A stretch of 64,000 bases of DNA from Sulfurimonas sp. CG01_land_8_20_14_3_00_36_23 (lineage in GTDB: Bacteria; Campylobacterota; Campylobacteria; Campylobacterales; Sulfurimonadaceae), in assembly GCA_002781365.1 (NCBI GenBank), contig PETN01000094.1, forward strand, positions 1 to 64,000. The letters are read 5' to 3'. The translations under genes were made by a program, and so were the position numbers. A model generated the notes under the pieces. That model ran no database searches. It was given only the letters and a program-made list of their open reading frames with translations, and was not told the origin of the DNA. Shown in pieces: positions 28,384-37,252 of this stretch (position 1 is its first letter; the number at the start of each line of letters is the position of its first letter).

Positions 28384-29211
28384 ATGAAAATTGAGTTAGC
28401 TGAAAATTACGGTTTTTGTTTTGGCGTTAAACGAGCGATTAAAATAGCTGAGGAGAATAAAAACTCTTCAACCTATGGTCCATTGATACATAACTCAAAA
28501 GAGATTGAAAGATTGGCGCGTGACTTTAACGTGGCTCTAACAGATGATTACAAAAGTTTCAAAGCAGGCGATAAAGCTGTAATCAGAACGCATGGTATCC
28601 CTAAAAATGAGTTGGAAGAGCTTATAGATAACAGGGTTGATGTTGTCGATGCAACGTGTCCTTATGTGACAAAGCCTCAGCAAATTTGTCAAGAGATGAG
28701 TGAAGCTGGCTATGACATTATCATCTTTGGTGATGAAGCGCATCCAGAGATTAAAGGTGTTAAAAGCTACGCTACACATGGTGCGAGAGTTGTTACATCC
28801 TCGAAAGAGCTAGAGAGTATGAAGATTGGAGAGAGAGTCGCTCTTGTTGCACAAACAACAAGAAAAGTCGAAGATTATATGGAAGTTGCAAACTATCTTA
28901 TCCCTCGTCATAAAGAGGTTCGTGTCTTCAATACTATCTGTAATGCAACTTTTGAAAATCAAGATGCAGTGAGAAAACTTGCATCAAAAGCGGATATTAT
29001 GATTATTGTCGGTGGAAAAAATTCATCCAATACAAAACAACTTTTTAGCATATCTAAAGATAACTGCCCAGATAGCTATCATATAGAAGATGAAACAGAT
29101 TTAGAGTTTGAATGGTTCGCTCATAAATCACTTTGTGGCATCAGCGCTGGAGCTTCTACTCCTGATTGGATTATAAAAAATGTTGTTCAATCTATTGAAG
29201 AGAAGCGTTAA
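28384..29211 (+). CDS. ispH: 4-hydroxy-3-methylbut-2-enyl diphosphate reductase
   Basis: IspH is the last enzyme of the MEP isoprenoid pathway, an Fe-S reductase. The 275-aa protein has the three cluster cysteines (C12 in NYGFCFGVKRA, the DATCPYV cysteine and the FNTICNATFENQ cysteine), plus TYGPLIHN, GKNSSNT and AGASTPDWII. AAAGGGA precedes the ATG. The stop overlaps a perfect 16-bp palindrome that may stop transcription before rpsA. Confidence 0.97.
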   Translation: MKIELAENYGFCFGVKRAIKIAEENKNSSTYGPLIHNSKEIERLARDFNVALTDDYKSFKAGDKAVIRTHGIPKNELEELIDNRVDVVDATCPYVTKPQQICQEMSEAGYDIIIFGDEAHPEIKGVKSYATHGARVVTSSKELESMKIGERVALVAQTTRKVEDYMEVANYLIPRHKEVRVFNTICNATFENQDAVRKLASKADIMIIVGGKNSSNTKQLFSISKDNCPDSYHIEDETDLEFEWFAHKSLCGISAGASTPDWIIKNVVQSIEEKR

Positions 29212-29223
29212 GAGATCTCTTAA
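29208..29223. terminator. 16-bp palindrome at the ispH end
   Basis: TTAAGAGATCTCTTAA is a perfect palindrome that includes the ispH stop codon. As RNA it gives a 6-bp stem with a GATC loop, followed about 12 bases later by a T run. It may be a weak terminator separating ispH from rpsA. Confidence 0.4.
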
Positions 29224-29330
29224 ATATATACATTTTTTATTTTAAACTTCATATTTTCTTAGAATTAAGAGCAAAATAATCATAAGTTAGATACAATCAC
29301 GACAATTTTTATGTAACAAGAGGATAGATA

Positions 29331-30986
29331 ATGGCGTTCGATAACGAATCATTTGAAGAAGAAAACTTTGCAGAGATGTTCGCTGCAACCGAGAAACAGC
29401 AAGAGACAAGCCGCATTGTAGAGGGTGAGATTGTTGAAATCCAAGAGGATGAAGATAGAGCATTAGTGGGTGTTGGTGAGAAACTAGAAGGTGTTTTAAG
29501 CTTAGATGAGATCCGTGATGAAAATGGAAATTTAAAGTTTACTACTGGTCAAAAAATCAAAGTAATGGTTACTGGATACTATAATGAGCGTCCAAAAATT
29601 TCTTACAAAAAAGTTTTAGAGATTCAAAAAACTATTGATTTTATTGATGCTCATAAAGAAGATTATGAAGAGCTTATCATCGAGGGTATTATTACTAAGA
29701 AAAACCGAGGTGGTTATGTAATAGAAGCGGATGATGTAGCTTTCTTTATGCCACGCTCTTTAGCAGCGTTTAAAGATACGGATGAAGTTATCGGTCGTAA
29801 AATAAAAGCACAAGTTGTTAAGATTGATGATGCAGAAAACTCAATCGTAGTTTCTCGTCGTAAACTCTTCAATGAAGAGAGAAAAAAGAAAAAAGAGATT
29901 ATTGACCAGTTAATGGAAAATAACACTGTTGTTGAAGGTGTTATCAAGAAAATTACTAGTTATGGTATGTTTGTAGATGTAGGTGGTGTAGATGGTTTAG
30001 TTCACTACAATGAAATAAGCTACAAAGGACCAGTGAACCCATCAAAACTTTACAAAGATGGAGACAAGGTTGTTGTTAAAGCTATCTCTTACGACAAAGA
30101 TAAAAGACATCTCTCTTTATCAATCAAAGCTGTTCTTTCAGACCCATGGGCAGAAGTTGAGAGCGAACTAGATGAAGGCGATACAATTACTGTAACAGTT
30201 TCAAATATTGAAGCGTATGGTGTATTTGTTGATCTTGGAAATGACATTGAAGGTTTCTTACATATCTCAGAAATCACTTGGGATAAAAACGTTAAAAATC
30301 CTAATGACTACTTAACTGTTGGTCAAGAAATCGATGTTGAAGTTATAGAGATAAACTCTAAAACTCATAAACTTCGTGTTTCATTGAAGAAACTATTACC
30401 AAAACCTTTTGATGAATTTTCTAAAAACTTCAAAGAGGGTGATGTTGTAACTGGTACAGTTACTTCACTTACTGATTTTGGTGCATTTGTTCGTATTGGA
30501 AGCGTAGAAGGTCTTTTACATAATCAAGATATCTCTTGGGATAAAAATGTGAAATGTAAAGATATTCTAAAATCTGGTGATGAAGTTGAAGTAAAAATTA
30601 CTAAAATCAGTAAAGAAGATCAAAAAATCTCTTTAAATCGTAAAACACTTTTAGAGTCTCCAATCGATAAGTTTGCTACTTCTCATAAAGCAAACTCTGT
30701 AGTTGTTGGAACTATCCGTGATATTAAAGATTTTGGTGTTTTCGTATCTTTAGAAGATGGTGTTGATGCTCTAATCCGTAATGAAGATTTAGCTCCTTTA
30801 GTAAAAGAAGAGTTAGAGATTGGTCAAGAGATTGAAGCGGCTATCGCTGTGATTGATACAAAACGTGACCGTATCCGTCTCTCTGTGAAAAAATTAGATT
30901 ATATTAAAAATCAAGCAATGCTTGAAGAAATCAATGATAACGAATCACACTCTCTTGGTGATTTAATCAAAGACAAATTTAACTAA
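29331..30986 (+). CDS. rpsA: 30S ribosomal protein S1
   Basis: S1 binds mRNA leaders at the ribosome. The 551-aa protein is a chain of about six S1 (OB-fold) domains; clear repeats of the type VxGxVxxITxYGMFVDVGGVDGLVH recur at GAFVRIGSVEGLLH and YGVFVDLGNDIEGFLH. The first two domains are less regular, as usual for the ribosome-binding part. A promoter-like TACAAT at 29292-29297 and AAGAGGA before the ATG suggest its own transcription start. Confidence 0.96.
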   Translation: MAFDNESFEEENFAEMFAATEKQQETSRIVEGEIVEIQEDEDRALVGVGEKLEGVLSLDEIRDENGNLKFTTGQKIKVMVTGYYNERPKISYKKVLEIQKTIDFIDAHKEDYEELIIEGIITKKNRGGYVIEADDVAFFMPRSLAAFKDTDEVIGRKIKAQVVKIDDAENSIVVSRRKLFNEERKKKKEIIDQLMENNTVVEGVIKKITSYGMFVDVGGVDGLVHYNEISYKGPVNPSKLYKDGDKVVVKAISYDKDKRHLSLSIKAVLSDPWAEVESELDEGDTITVTVSNIEAYGVFVDLGNDIEGFLHISEITWDKNVKNPNDYLTVGQEIDVEVIEINSKTHKLRVSLKKLLPKPFDEFSKNFKEGDVVTGTVTSLTDFGAFVRIGSVEGLLHNQDISWDKNVKCKDILKSGDEVEVKITKISKEDQKISLNRKTLLESPIDKFATSHKANSVVVGTIRDIKDFGVFVSLEDGVDALIRNEDLAPLVKEELEIGQEIEAAIAVIDTKRDRIRLSVKKLDYIKNQAMLEEINDNESHSLGDLIKDKFN

Positions 30987-30994
30987 GCAATGAA

Positions 30995-31474
30995 ATGCAA
31001 AAGATTTTAAAATGGCTGACTCCGCTTGTAGCACTCGGAGTCGCCATTTTTATTGTCTTTTTTTTAATATCTATCAATTCTCTCTCAAAGATTGAAGATA
31101 GCAAGCCTTTATCTCATAAAAGTTATGTTGTTCAAAAAAAAGAAGAAAAAGTTTGGCTTGATAATTTTTCTAAAACACAACGATTAGGATATTTCTATCC
31201 AGTGAATGAAGTTTACATCGAAGTAGACTTAAAAGAAAAAATAACTAAAACTATCACATACAAATTATCAGCTTCTCTTTTAGACCCCTATCAACTATTT
31301 TGTTTAAAAGAAGAGTTGAGACAACATGCATTAAAATATTACCTTTCAAAAGAGAAAGAGGGCATAGAGTTACTTATTTTTTCAAAAAATCGAGAGAAAT
31401 TAAATTCCTTGGTTTCAGTATTAAAAAATTATCAAATTTCGGCAACAATTAAGCCATATAAAGAGGACCTATAA
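30995..31474 (+). CDS. conserved single-pass membrane protein between rpsA and serA
   Basis: A 159-aa protein with one N-terminal membrane helix (about 10-28) and a soluble domain with mixed charges. I recognise no domain. Helicobacter has an unnamed small gene at the same place between rpsA and serA (HP0398), so it is probably an orthologous envelope protein of unknown role. It lies 8 bases after rpsA and overlaps the serA start by one base. Confidence 0.75.
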   Translation: MQKILKWLTPLVALGVAIFIVFFLISINSLSKIEDSKPLSHKSYVVQKKEEKVWLDNFSKTQRLGYFYPVNEVYIEVDLKEKITKTITYKLSASLLDPYQLFCLKEELRQHALKYYLSKEKEGIELLIFSKNREKLNSLVSVLKNYQISATIKPYKEDL

Positions 31475-33060
31475 TGCAAAAATATACAGTAGTCGTTTGT
31501 GACCATATTCATGAAGCTGGGCTTGAAATGCTTCGTAATGATAAAAACATCAATTTTATCATGGCAGCAGATGAAGATAAGGTAAAGCTTTTAGACATTA
31601 TTGAACAAGCGGATGTTGCTATTACAAGAAGTTCAACAGATGTAGATGCAAATTTTATTGCACATGCAAAAAACATGAAAGCGATTGTTCGCGCTGGTGT
31701 TGGTGTTGACAATGTGGATATAGAAGGGTGTTCAAAAGAGGGTATCATCGTTATGAATGTTCCAACTGCAAACACGATAGCTGCGGTTGAACTTACTATG
31801 ACACATATGCTCTCATGTATGCGTATGTTTCCATACTCACACAACGACCTTAAACTAGATAGAATTTGGAAAAGAGAGAAGTGGTACGGTTATGAACTTA
31901 AGGGTAAAAAACTAGGTGTTATCGGTTTTGGTAACATTGGTTCTCGTGTTGCAAAACGTGCCAAAGCATTTGAGATGGATATTGTGGCGTATGACCCGTA
32001 CATTCACCCATCTAAAGTAACAGATTGTGATATGACGTATACGAAGAGTTTTGAAGATATATTGGCATGTGACATTATTACAATTCACACACCTAAAAAT
32101 CATGAAACTGTAGATATGATTGGCGAAGAAGAGATTGCGAAGATGAAAGATGGTGTAGTTTTAATTAACTGTGCGAGAGGTGGTCTTTATAATGAAGAGG
32201 CACTTTTTAATGGTCTTAAATCTAAGAAAATCCGTTTTGCAGGTATAGATGTTTTTAACAAAGAGCCAGCTACAAGTCATCCTCTTCTAGATTTAGACAA
32301 TGTAACTGTATCTCCACATCTAGGTGCAAATACTTTTGAGTCCCAATACAATATCGGTACAGAAGCTGCGGCAAATGCTATCGAAGCAGCAAAAGGAATC
32401 TCATATCCACATGCTATGAATCTACCAATTGATGAGAGTAAAATTCCATCGTATGTGAAACCATTTTTAGAAATGGGACAAAAAATCGGTTTCTTGGCTT
32501 CACAAATTAACAAATCTCAAATCATCGCTATCAAAGTGAGTGGACAAGGTGACATCTCTAAATACGTAGATTCACTCTCAACTTTTGTGGCCGTTGGTGC
32601 AATGAGCCAAAGCAGTGACGATACAATCAACTATGTAAACGCTGAATTTGTTGCAAAAGAGAAAGGGATTAAAATAGAGTCAGAAGCTTTAACTGAATCT
32701 TCTGTATTTAAAAACCTTATTACTATTAAACTCACAACTGCTGAGGGAACTACAAGTATCTCTGCAACTATTTTTGATGATGCTGTGAAGCGTATTGTTG
32801 CTATAGATGGTTTTGATATTGAAGTTGCATTAAAAGGCGATATGATACTCTTTAAAAACAGCGATGTTCCAGGTGTTATTGGTAGCATCGGTTCTACGCT
32901 TGCAAGTTTTAACGTGAATATTGCAGACTTTTCATTATCAAGAAATAAGAACGCTGAAGCTTTAGCAGTTATTCTTGTAGATAATGCAGTGAGTGATGCT
33001 ACATTAGCTAAATTAGCATCTCTAGATGCTTGTATAAGCGTAAACTACGCTCGTTTATAA
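31474..33060 (+). CDS. serA: D-3-phosphoglycerate dehydrogenase
   Basis: SerA starts serine synthesis. The 528-aa long form has the substrate-binding domain, the NAD-binding motif GFGNIGSRVAKRAKAF, catalytic residues in NCARGG and SPHLGANTFESQ, an intervening domain (about 310-445) and a C-terminal ACT domain (DVPGVIGSIGSTLASFNVNI) that usually senses serine. It ends the pheS-serA run and is followed by a terminator hairpin. Confidence 0.96.
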   Translation: MQKYTVVVCDHIHEAGLEMLRNDKNINFIMAADEDKVKLLDIIEQADVAITRSSTDVDANFIAHAKNMKAIVRAGVGVDNVDIEGCSKEGIIVMNVPTANTIAAVELTMTHMLSCMRMFPYSHNDLKLDRIWKREKWYGYELKGKKLGVIGFGNIGSRVAKRAKAFEMDIVAYDPYIHPSKVTDCDMTYTKSFEDILACDIITIHTPKNHETVDMIGEEEIAKMKDGVVLINCARGGLYNEEALFNGLKSKKIRFAGIDVFNKEPATSHPLLDLDNVTVSPHLGANTFESQYNIGTEAAANAIEAAKGISYPHAMNLPIDESKIPSYVKPFLEMGQKIGFLASQINKSQIIAIKVSGQGDISKYVDSLSTFVAVGAMSQSSDDTINYVNAEFVAKEKGIKIESEALTESSVFKNLITIKLTTAEGTTSISATIFDDAVKRIVAIDGFDIEVALKGDMILFKNSDVPGVIGSIGSTLASFNVNIADFSLSRNKNAEALAVILVDNAVSDATLAKLASLDACISVNYARL

Positions 33061-33072
33061 CTTCCTCTTTAC

Positions 33073-33105
33073 GAAGTCTCTTTTTTGAGGCTTCAACTCT
33101 TTTCT
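33073..33105 (+). terminator. intrinsic terminator after serA
   Basis: GAAGTCTC (33073-33080) pairs with GAGGCTTC (33087-33094) around a T6 loop, with one G-T pair, and a T-rich stretch follows. It lies 13 bases after the serA stop. Confidence 0.6.
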
Positions 33106-33141
33106 CTTTTTAGACTCATATAAATTATTCAGATACTATTT

Positions 33142-33177
33142 ATTTCCACATGCCAAAAGAAGTTGGCATGTGGAAAT
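33142..33177. repeat. 15-bp inverted pair of the uptake-like repeat
   Basis: ATTTCCACATGCCAA (33142-33156) and its exact reverse complement TTGGCATGTGGAAAT (33163-33177) flank a 6-base loop. The pair lies between the convergent serA and RND genes, 6 bases past the RND stop. It could end transcripts from both sides, and is the second such pair in the window. Confidence 0.85.
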
Positions 33178-33182
33178 TCTTT

Positions 33183-34895
33183 CTAAGGTTCTAGAATCGA
33201 TACAGCTTTTTTCTCATGGAAGTGAAAGTGTGACTCTAAGTCCGACATATTGAGAAGTACAGGCACGATGATGAGCGAAGCGACAACCGCAGCAATCGTT
33301 CCAAAAATTAGAGAGACTCCAAGCCCTCCAAATACAGCATCTCCTGCAAGAAGTGTAGAAGCGAGAATTATAGCCGTAGCAGTTAAGAAGATAGGCTTCG
33401 CTCTTGTCGCTGTTGCATAGGCGATAGCTTCTGCTTTATGCATTCCTTTCTCAAGCATAAGTGACTTGGTAAAGTCGATGAGAAGTAAAGAGTTTCTAGA
33501 ACTAATTCCAATCAGGGCAATAAAGCCGATAAGCGAAGTCGCAGTTAAAAAGAAAGTATCTGTTGTGAAGATATTCATAATCCAGTGCCCTACAATCACT
33601 CCGATGATAGAGAGAAAAGAGCCGAGTAGAATGATTCCACTTATCGTATAGCTTTTATAGTAAATAACCATCAGTAAAAAGATAAGCACAAGTGCTGCGA
33701 TAAATGCCGCTCCGAGTTCAACAAAAGTATCAAGCGTAACTTCCATCTCTCCATCCCAAACCAAATCATAAACTTTTTGGCTCGATTTCTCTGTGAGTTG
33801 GAGGTTGAAAAGTCCTGTTTTTTTTATTTCATATCTGTCACTGAAGGTTTGAATGATGGTATCTCTTGCTTCCATAAGAGGGTAAACTTGAGAGACCATA
33901 TCTGTCTCCGCCATAACATTTGTCATCTGATGGAGGTTTTTACTCATAATCATAGGATTTGATTTTTTAAGGATGATTTTTGATAACTCTGTTAAAGGTA
34001 TCATCATTCCCATCTTATTCATCAATTTTAAAGAGGAGAGTTTTATCTCTAGTGCGCGTATATCTTTTGTTGTAAATTTTTTGGAGGCTTCACTTAAAGA
34101 GAGATAGATAGGAATCTGATCATTATAGATGTCAGAATTTTTTACAGCGATTTGCATCCCTTCAAAAGCGAGATATAAAATATCATTTAACTGTTTGAGA
34201 GAGACACCAGAACGCGTGACTTTTGTGCTATCCACTATGATTTCAAAAGTGTCATAGATGTGGTCTTGCATAATATCTACATCTACTAAGCCCTCAGTCT
34301 TTTTAAAGACATCGGATACTGTAGAAGCAAGCTCTCGTATTCCCTCAGGGTCATTCCCATATATCTCTGCAACTATCGCTGCAAGAACGGGAGGGCCTGC
34401 TGGAGGCTCTACAAAAGAGACAACAGTATTTGGATAGATAGAGGCGCAGTTTTGTACAATGATAGGTCGCATTCTTTGAACCATTAAGTAGGAAGGCTCT
34501 ACTCTGTTATGTTTTTTTGTAAGATTTAAAACTACTTCGGCAACATTTTCTGAGTTTTTAAAATGGGAGCCTTTAATCAGACCTGCAAAGTCAAGAGGCG
34601 ATCCTAAACCCAAGAAGACTTCCATATCGACAACTTCGCTCTCCTTTTGAATATGTTCTACAATACACTCAGTTACCTCTTTTGTTTGAGACATTGCACT
34701 TCCAATTGGAAGTGTCGCATAGATTGTAAAAGTGTCATTATTCTTTCCTGGGAGCATTTTCGCCAATACCATTTTAGTAGGCGCTATCATTAAGATAGAG
34801 AGAATAAAGGCTAGAAGTGTTGCAAAAAGTATAATTTTTCTTTGTTTAGGGCTCTGGATGCTACTCAAAAGAGTATTTTCAAATTTTTGAAACAT
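33183..34895 (-). CDS. RND efflux permease, C-terminal half (split gene)
   Basis: 570 aa covering the second half of an RND inner-membrane pump. It begins with a cytoplasmic helix and TM7 (LFATLLAFILSILMIAP), then the second periplasmic porter/docking part (EPPAGPPVLAAIVAEIYG), TM8-12 and a His-rich tail (HFHFHEKK). TM10-11 landmarks are GIIVGHWIMNIF and the SRNSLLLIDF region that follows TM10 in full-length pumps. Its ATG overlaps the stop of the N-terminal half (TAATG). The two halves together are about 1100 aa, the size of one RND protein. Confidence 0.88.
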   Translation of the reverse strand: MFQKFENTLLSSIQSPKQRKIILFATLLAFILSILMIAPTKMVLAKMLPGKNNDTFTIYATLPIGSAMSQTKEVTECIVEHIQKESEVVDMEVFLGLGSPLDFAGLIKGSHFKNSENVAEVVLNLTKKHNRVEPSYLMVQRMRPIIVQNCASIYPNTVVSFVEPPAGPPVLAAIVAEIYGNDPEGIRELASTVSDVFKKTEGLVDVDIMQDHIYDTFEIIVDSTKVTRSGVSLKQLNDILYLAFEGMQIAVKNSDIYNDQIPIYLSLSEASKKFTTKDIRALEIKLSSLKLMNKMGMMIPLTELSKIILKKSNPMIMSKNLHQMTNVMAETDMVSQVYPLMEARDTIIQTFSDRYEIKKTGLFNLQLTEKSSQKVYDLVWDGEMEVTLDTFVELGAAFIAALVLIFLLMVIYYKSYTISGIILLGSFLSIIGVIVGHWIMNIFTTDTFFLTATSLIGFIALIGISSRNSLLLIDFTKSLMLEKGMHKAEAIAYATATRAKPIFLTATAIILASTLLAGDAVFGGLGVSLIFGTIAAVVASLIIVPVLLNMSDLESHFHFHEKKAVSILEP

Positions 34896-36490
34896 TAGTG
34901 ACCCCCTTTTTTCGTGTGATCTGGTTTTTTAAGCATACGTACCGCCAAATAAGGTGTAAAGATATAAGCAACAAAGAGTGAAGCGATTAGAGCAATTGGC
35001 ACATTTGCAGGAATAGGCTTCATAAATTGTCCCATCATCTGCCCAACAAATGCCATAGGAACCATTGTCATAATAATGGCTAAAGTCGCGATGTTCGTTG
35101 GTGGTCCAATCTCATCCGTCGCTTTTATCATTAAGTCATCTACATTTTCATGTTGGGACTCTATGGAGTGGTAGTGTCTATGAATATTTTCAATTACGAT
35201 AATCGCCGCATCCACTAAGAGTCCAAGAGATAATAAAAATGCAAAGAGTGTAATACGATTAATCGTCTGCCCACTAAGATAGGCAACAAAGAGCGTGATA
35301 GCTAAGATGGCAGGAACAGTGAAGGTTACGATTAAAGACTCTCTCCAGCCAAGAACAAAAACTAAGAGTACAGCGATGATAGCAATGGATAAGAGGAGAT
35401 GAAACACAAGTTCATTGACGGCTTCATTCGCACGCTCTCCATCATTTCGTGTTATGACATAGCTGATTCCATTTTTTGCTAGAAACTCTTTATGACTCTC
35501 CAACTCCGTTTTCACAGCTTCAGCGATAATAACCGCATTTGTCCCTTGGAGTTTAGAGACGGTAAGCGTTACCTGATCTGTGAGCGGTGTAAATGTACCG
35601 TTCTCATCGCGCATACTAATTAAAACAGATTTGAAATTTTGAATATCATAAGAGCCTTGCACCTCTGCAATTTGTCTAAGATAGATTGGCGAGCCCATAT
35701 ACTCTGAAACAATTATATTGCCGATGTCTTTCTCAGTTTCAATAGCATTCTTGACACCGAACATGACTATCTGATTATCTTTTGTACTGTTTTTGATGGC
35801 TGGAACACTATAAGATAAAGATTGAACCGCTTGTACAATCTGCCCCATAGAGATGTTATACCCTGAGAGTTTATGCAGATCTACCTCTATGTTAAATTGG
35901 TGTCTATTGCCACCTTTTAGCTCAGTTACAGCAACATTAGAGAGACCATTTATCTGCTGTTGAATATCTTTTACTTTGTCATAGAGTTCTGTTTTGCTCA
36001 TATTTTTATCGTTTGCGTAAAAGGCAACGGAGACAACAGGAATATCTACATCAATATCGAGTGGTTTGATGATGGGATTCATCGCACCCTTTGGAAACAT
36101 ATCAGAGTTTTGCATGATTTTGTCATAGACTTTGAGGTTTGAACCCTCTTTCTCTTCACCAATAAAAAAAGCGGCATTTACAATACCGACATTGTCCATC
36201 GCTCTTCCATGGATATGCTCCACACCTTTAACCTCTTTGAGTTTTCTCTCTAAAGGCTCGACAATAACTTTTTGGATTTCTGCTGCACTTGCCCCAGGAA
36301 GAGCGACGATAACAGTAGAACCACTTACAACCATCTGCGGATTCTCTTCACGAGGCATGACCATTAAAGATAAGTAGCCTATCGCTAGGAGAAATACTCC
36401 AAGAACGACAGTAAGCGGACTTCTTAAAAAAGCTTTGGCTAATTTACCTGCAAAATCTTTTGGTTCATAAGGTTTATGTCTATTCATCAC
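34895..36490 (-). CDS. RND efflux permease, N-terminal half (split gene)
   Basis: 531 aa with TM1 (LTVVLGVFLLAIGYLSLMV), the first periplasmic porter part, and TM2-6. TM4 has GLLVDAAIIVIENIHR with a single proton-relay Asp, where classic AcrB types have two. It ends in the cytoplasmic loop between TM6 and TM7. Its last codons read through A6 then G5 and stop at TAA. A one-base slip back there would continue in frame into the second half with no intervening stop. GTG at 36490 is immediately followed by ATG at 36487; either can be the start. Confidence 0.88.
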   Translation of the reverse strand: MMNRHKPYEPKDFAGKLAKAFLRSPLTVVLGVFLLAIGYLSLMVMPREENPQMVVSGSTVIVALPGASAAEIQKVIVEPLERKLKEVKGVEHIHGRAMDNVGIVNAAFFIGEEKEGSNLKVYDKIMQNSDMFPKGAMNPIIKPLDIDVDIPVVSVAFYANDKNMSKTELYDKVKDIQQQINGLSNVAVTELKGGNRHQFNIEVDLHKLSGYNISMGQIVQAVQSLSYSVPAIKNSTKDNQIVMFGVKNAIETEKDIGNIIVSEYMGSPIYLRQIAEVQGSYDIQNFKSVLISMRDENGTFTPLTDQVTLTVSKLQGTNAVIIAEAVKTELESHKEFLAKNGISYVITRNDGERANEAVNELVFHLLLSIAIIAVLLVFVLGWRESLIVTFTVPAILAITLFVAYLSGQTINRITLFAFLLSLGLLVDAAIIVIENIHRHYHSIESQHENVDDLMIKATDEIGPPTNIATLAIIMTMVPMAFVGQMMGQFMKPIPANVPIALIASLFVAYIFTPYLAVRMLKKPDHTKKGGH

Positions 36491-36496
36491 TACACC

Positions 36497-37252
36497 TTAA
36501 TTGATGTCAATCGTAGCATACATGCCAGGATAGACAGATTTATTTCTGTTTTTAAAGGATACTTTTATCTTGAATGTATGTGTCATCGGGTTAGAACTTG
36601 GGATGATGGCTGTAACCTCTCCAATACTTACTATTTGTAAAGAGGGAATGTTTACAGTCACTTTTTTGCCATGTTGTACAAGTGCTAAATTACTCTCTGA
36701 AATTTCAGCAGATATTTTTAGGTTACTTAAATCCGAGAGGACGATAGCAGGCATACCTGGCATTGCCATTTCGCCAACCTTGATATTTTTAGCAATCACG
36801 ACACCGTCGTTTGGAGCTGTAATATTTAAGTAGCGGTACTGGTTGTTTACCTCTTGGAGTCTCGCTTTTGAGATAGAAATCATATCTTGGAGATTTTTTT
36901 CAGCAAGTTCGAGATTTTCTACCTCATACTTTGAGACCATATCTTTTTTTAAAAGTCTTCTATGTCTCTCAAGGTTGATGAGAACATTTGAGTACTGATT
37001 TTGATACATCTGCAGGCTTAACTCCGCTTGTCTTTTTCCAGAATCTATCTCTCTCGAATCAATCGAGTAGAGAATTTGGTTCTTCTTTACTTTTTCACCT
37101 TCAGAGACATTTACACTTGTTACAAAACCCATAAAACGGCTTGTAATCATCTTCTCATTGTCTGAGATTACGGTTCCTGATAAGGTAAGCGTCTCTGCCA
37201 TAAGTGAAGCACTCAGTGCTACTACTGTTAAAAGTTTTTTTATCATTCTCAT
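36497..37252 (-). CDS. RND periplasmic adaptor (membrane fusion protein)
   Basis: 251 aa with an N-terminal signal (about 1-19), barrel-sandwich and lipoyl-like halves (VNVSEGEKVKKNQILYSIDSRE and NITAPNDGVVIAKNIKVGE) around a coiled-coil hairpin, then a beta-barrel domain. It links the inner-membrane pump to the outer-membrane channel. It is shorter than AcrA, as in many Campylobacterota adaptors. It overlaps the TolC-like gene (ATGA) and precedes the pump genes by a few bases. Confidence 0.92.
   Translation of the reverse strand: MRMIKKLLTVVALSASLMAETLTLSGTVISDNEKMITSRFMGFVTSVNVSEGEKVKKNQILYSIDSREIDSGKRQAELSLQMYQNQYSNVLINLERHRRLLKKDMVSKYEVENLELAEKNLQDMISISKARLQEVNNQYRYLNITAPNDGVVIAKNIKVGEMAMPGMPAIVLSDLSNLKISAEISESNLALVQHGKKVTVNIPSLQIVSIGEVTAIIPSSNPMTHTFKIKVSFKNRNKSVYPGMYATIDIN

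Noticed and set aside
31018-31042. GACTCCG/CGGAGTC 7-bp inverted repeat near the start of the rpsA-downstream gene
   Set aside because: It lies within coding sequence with an 11-base loop and no T run; probably chance.
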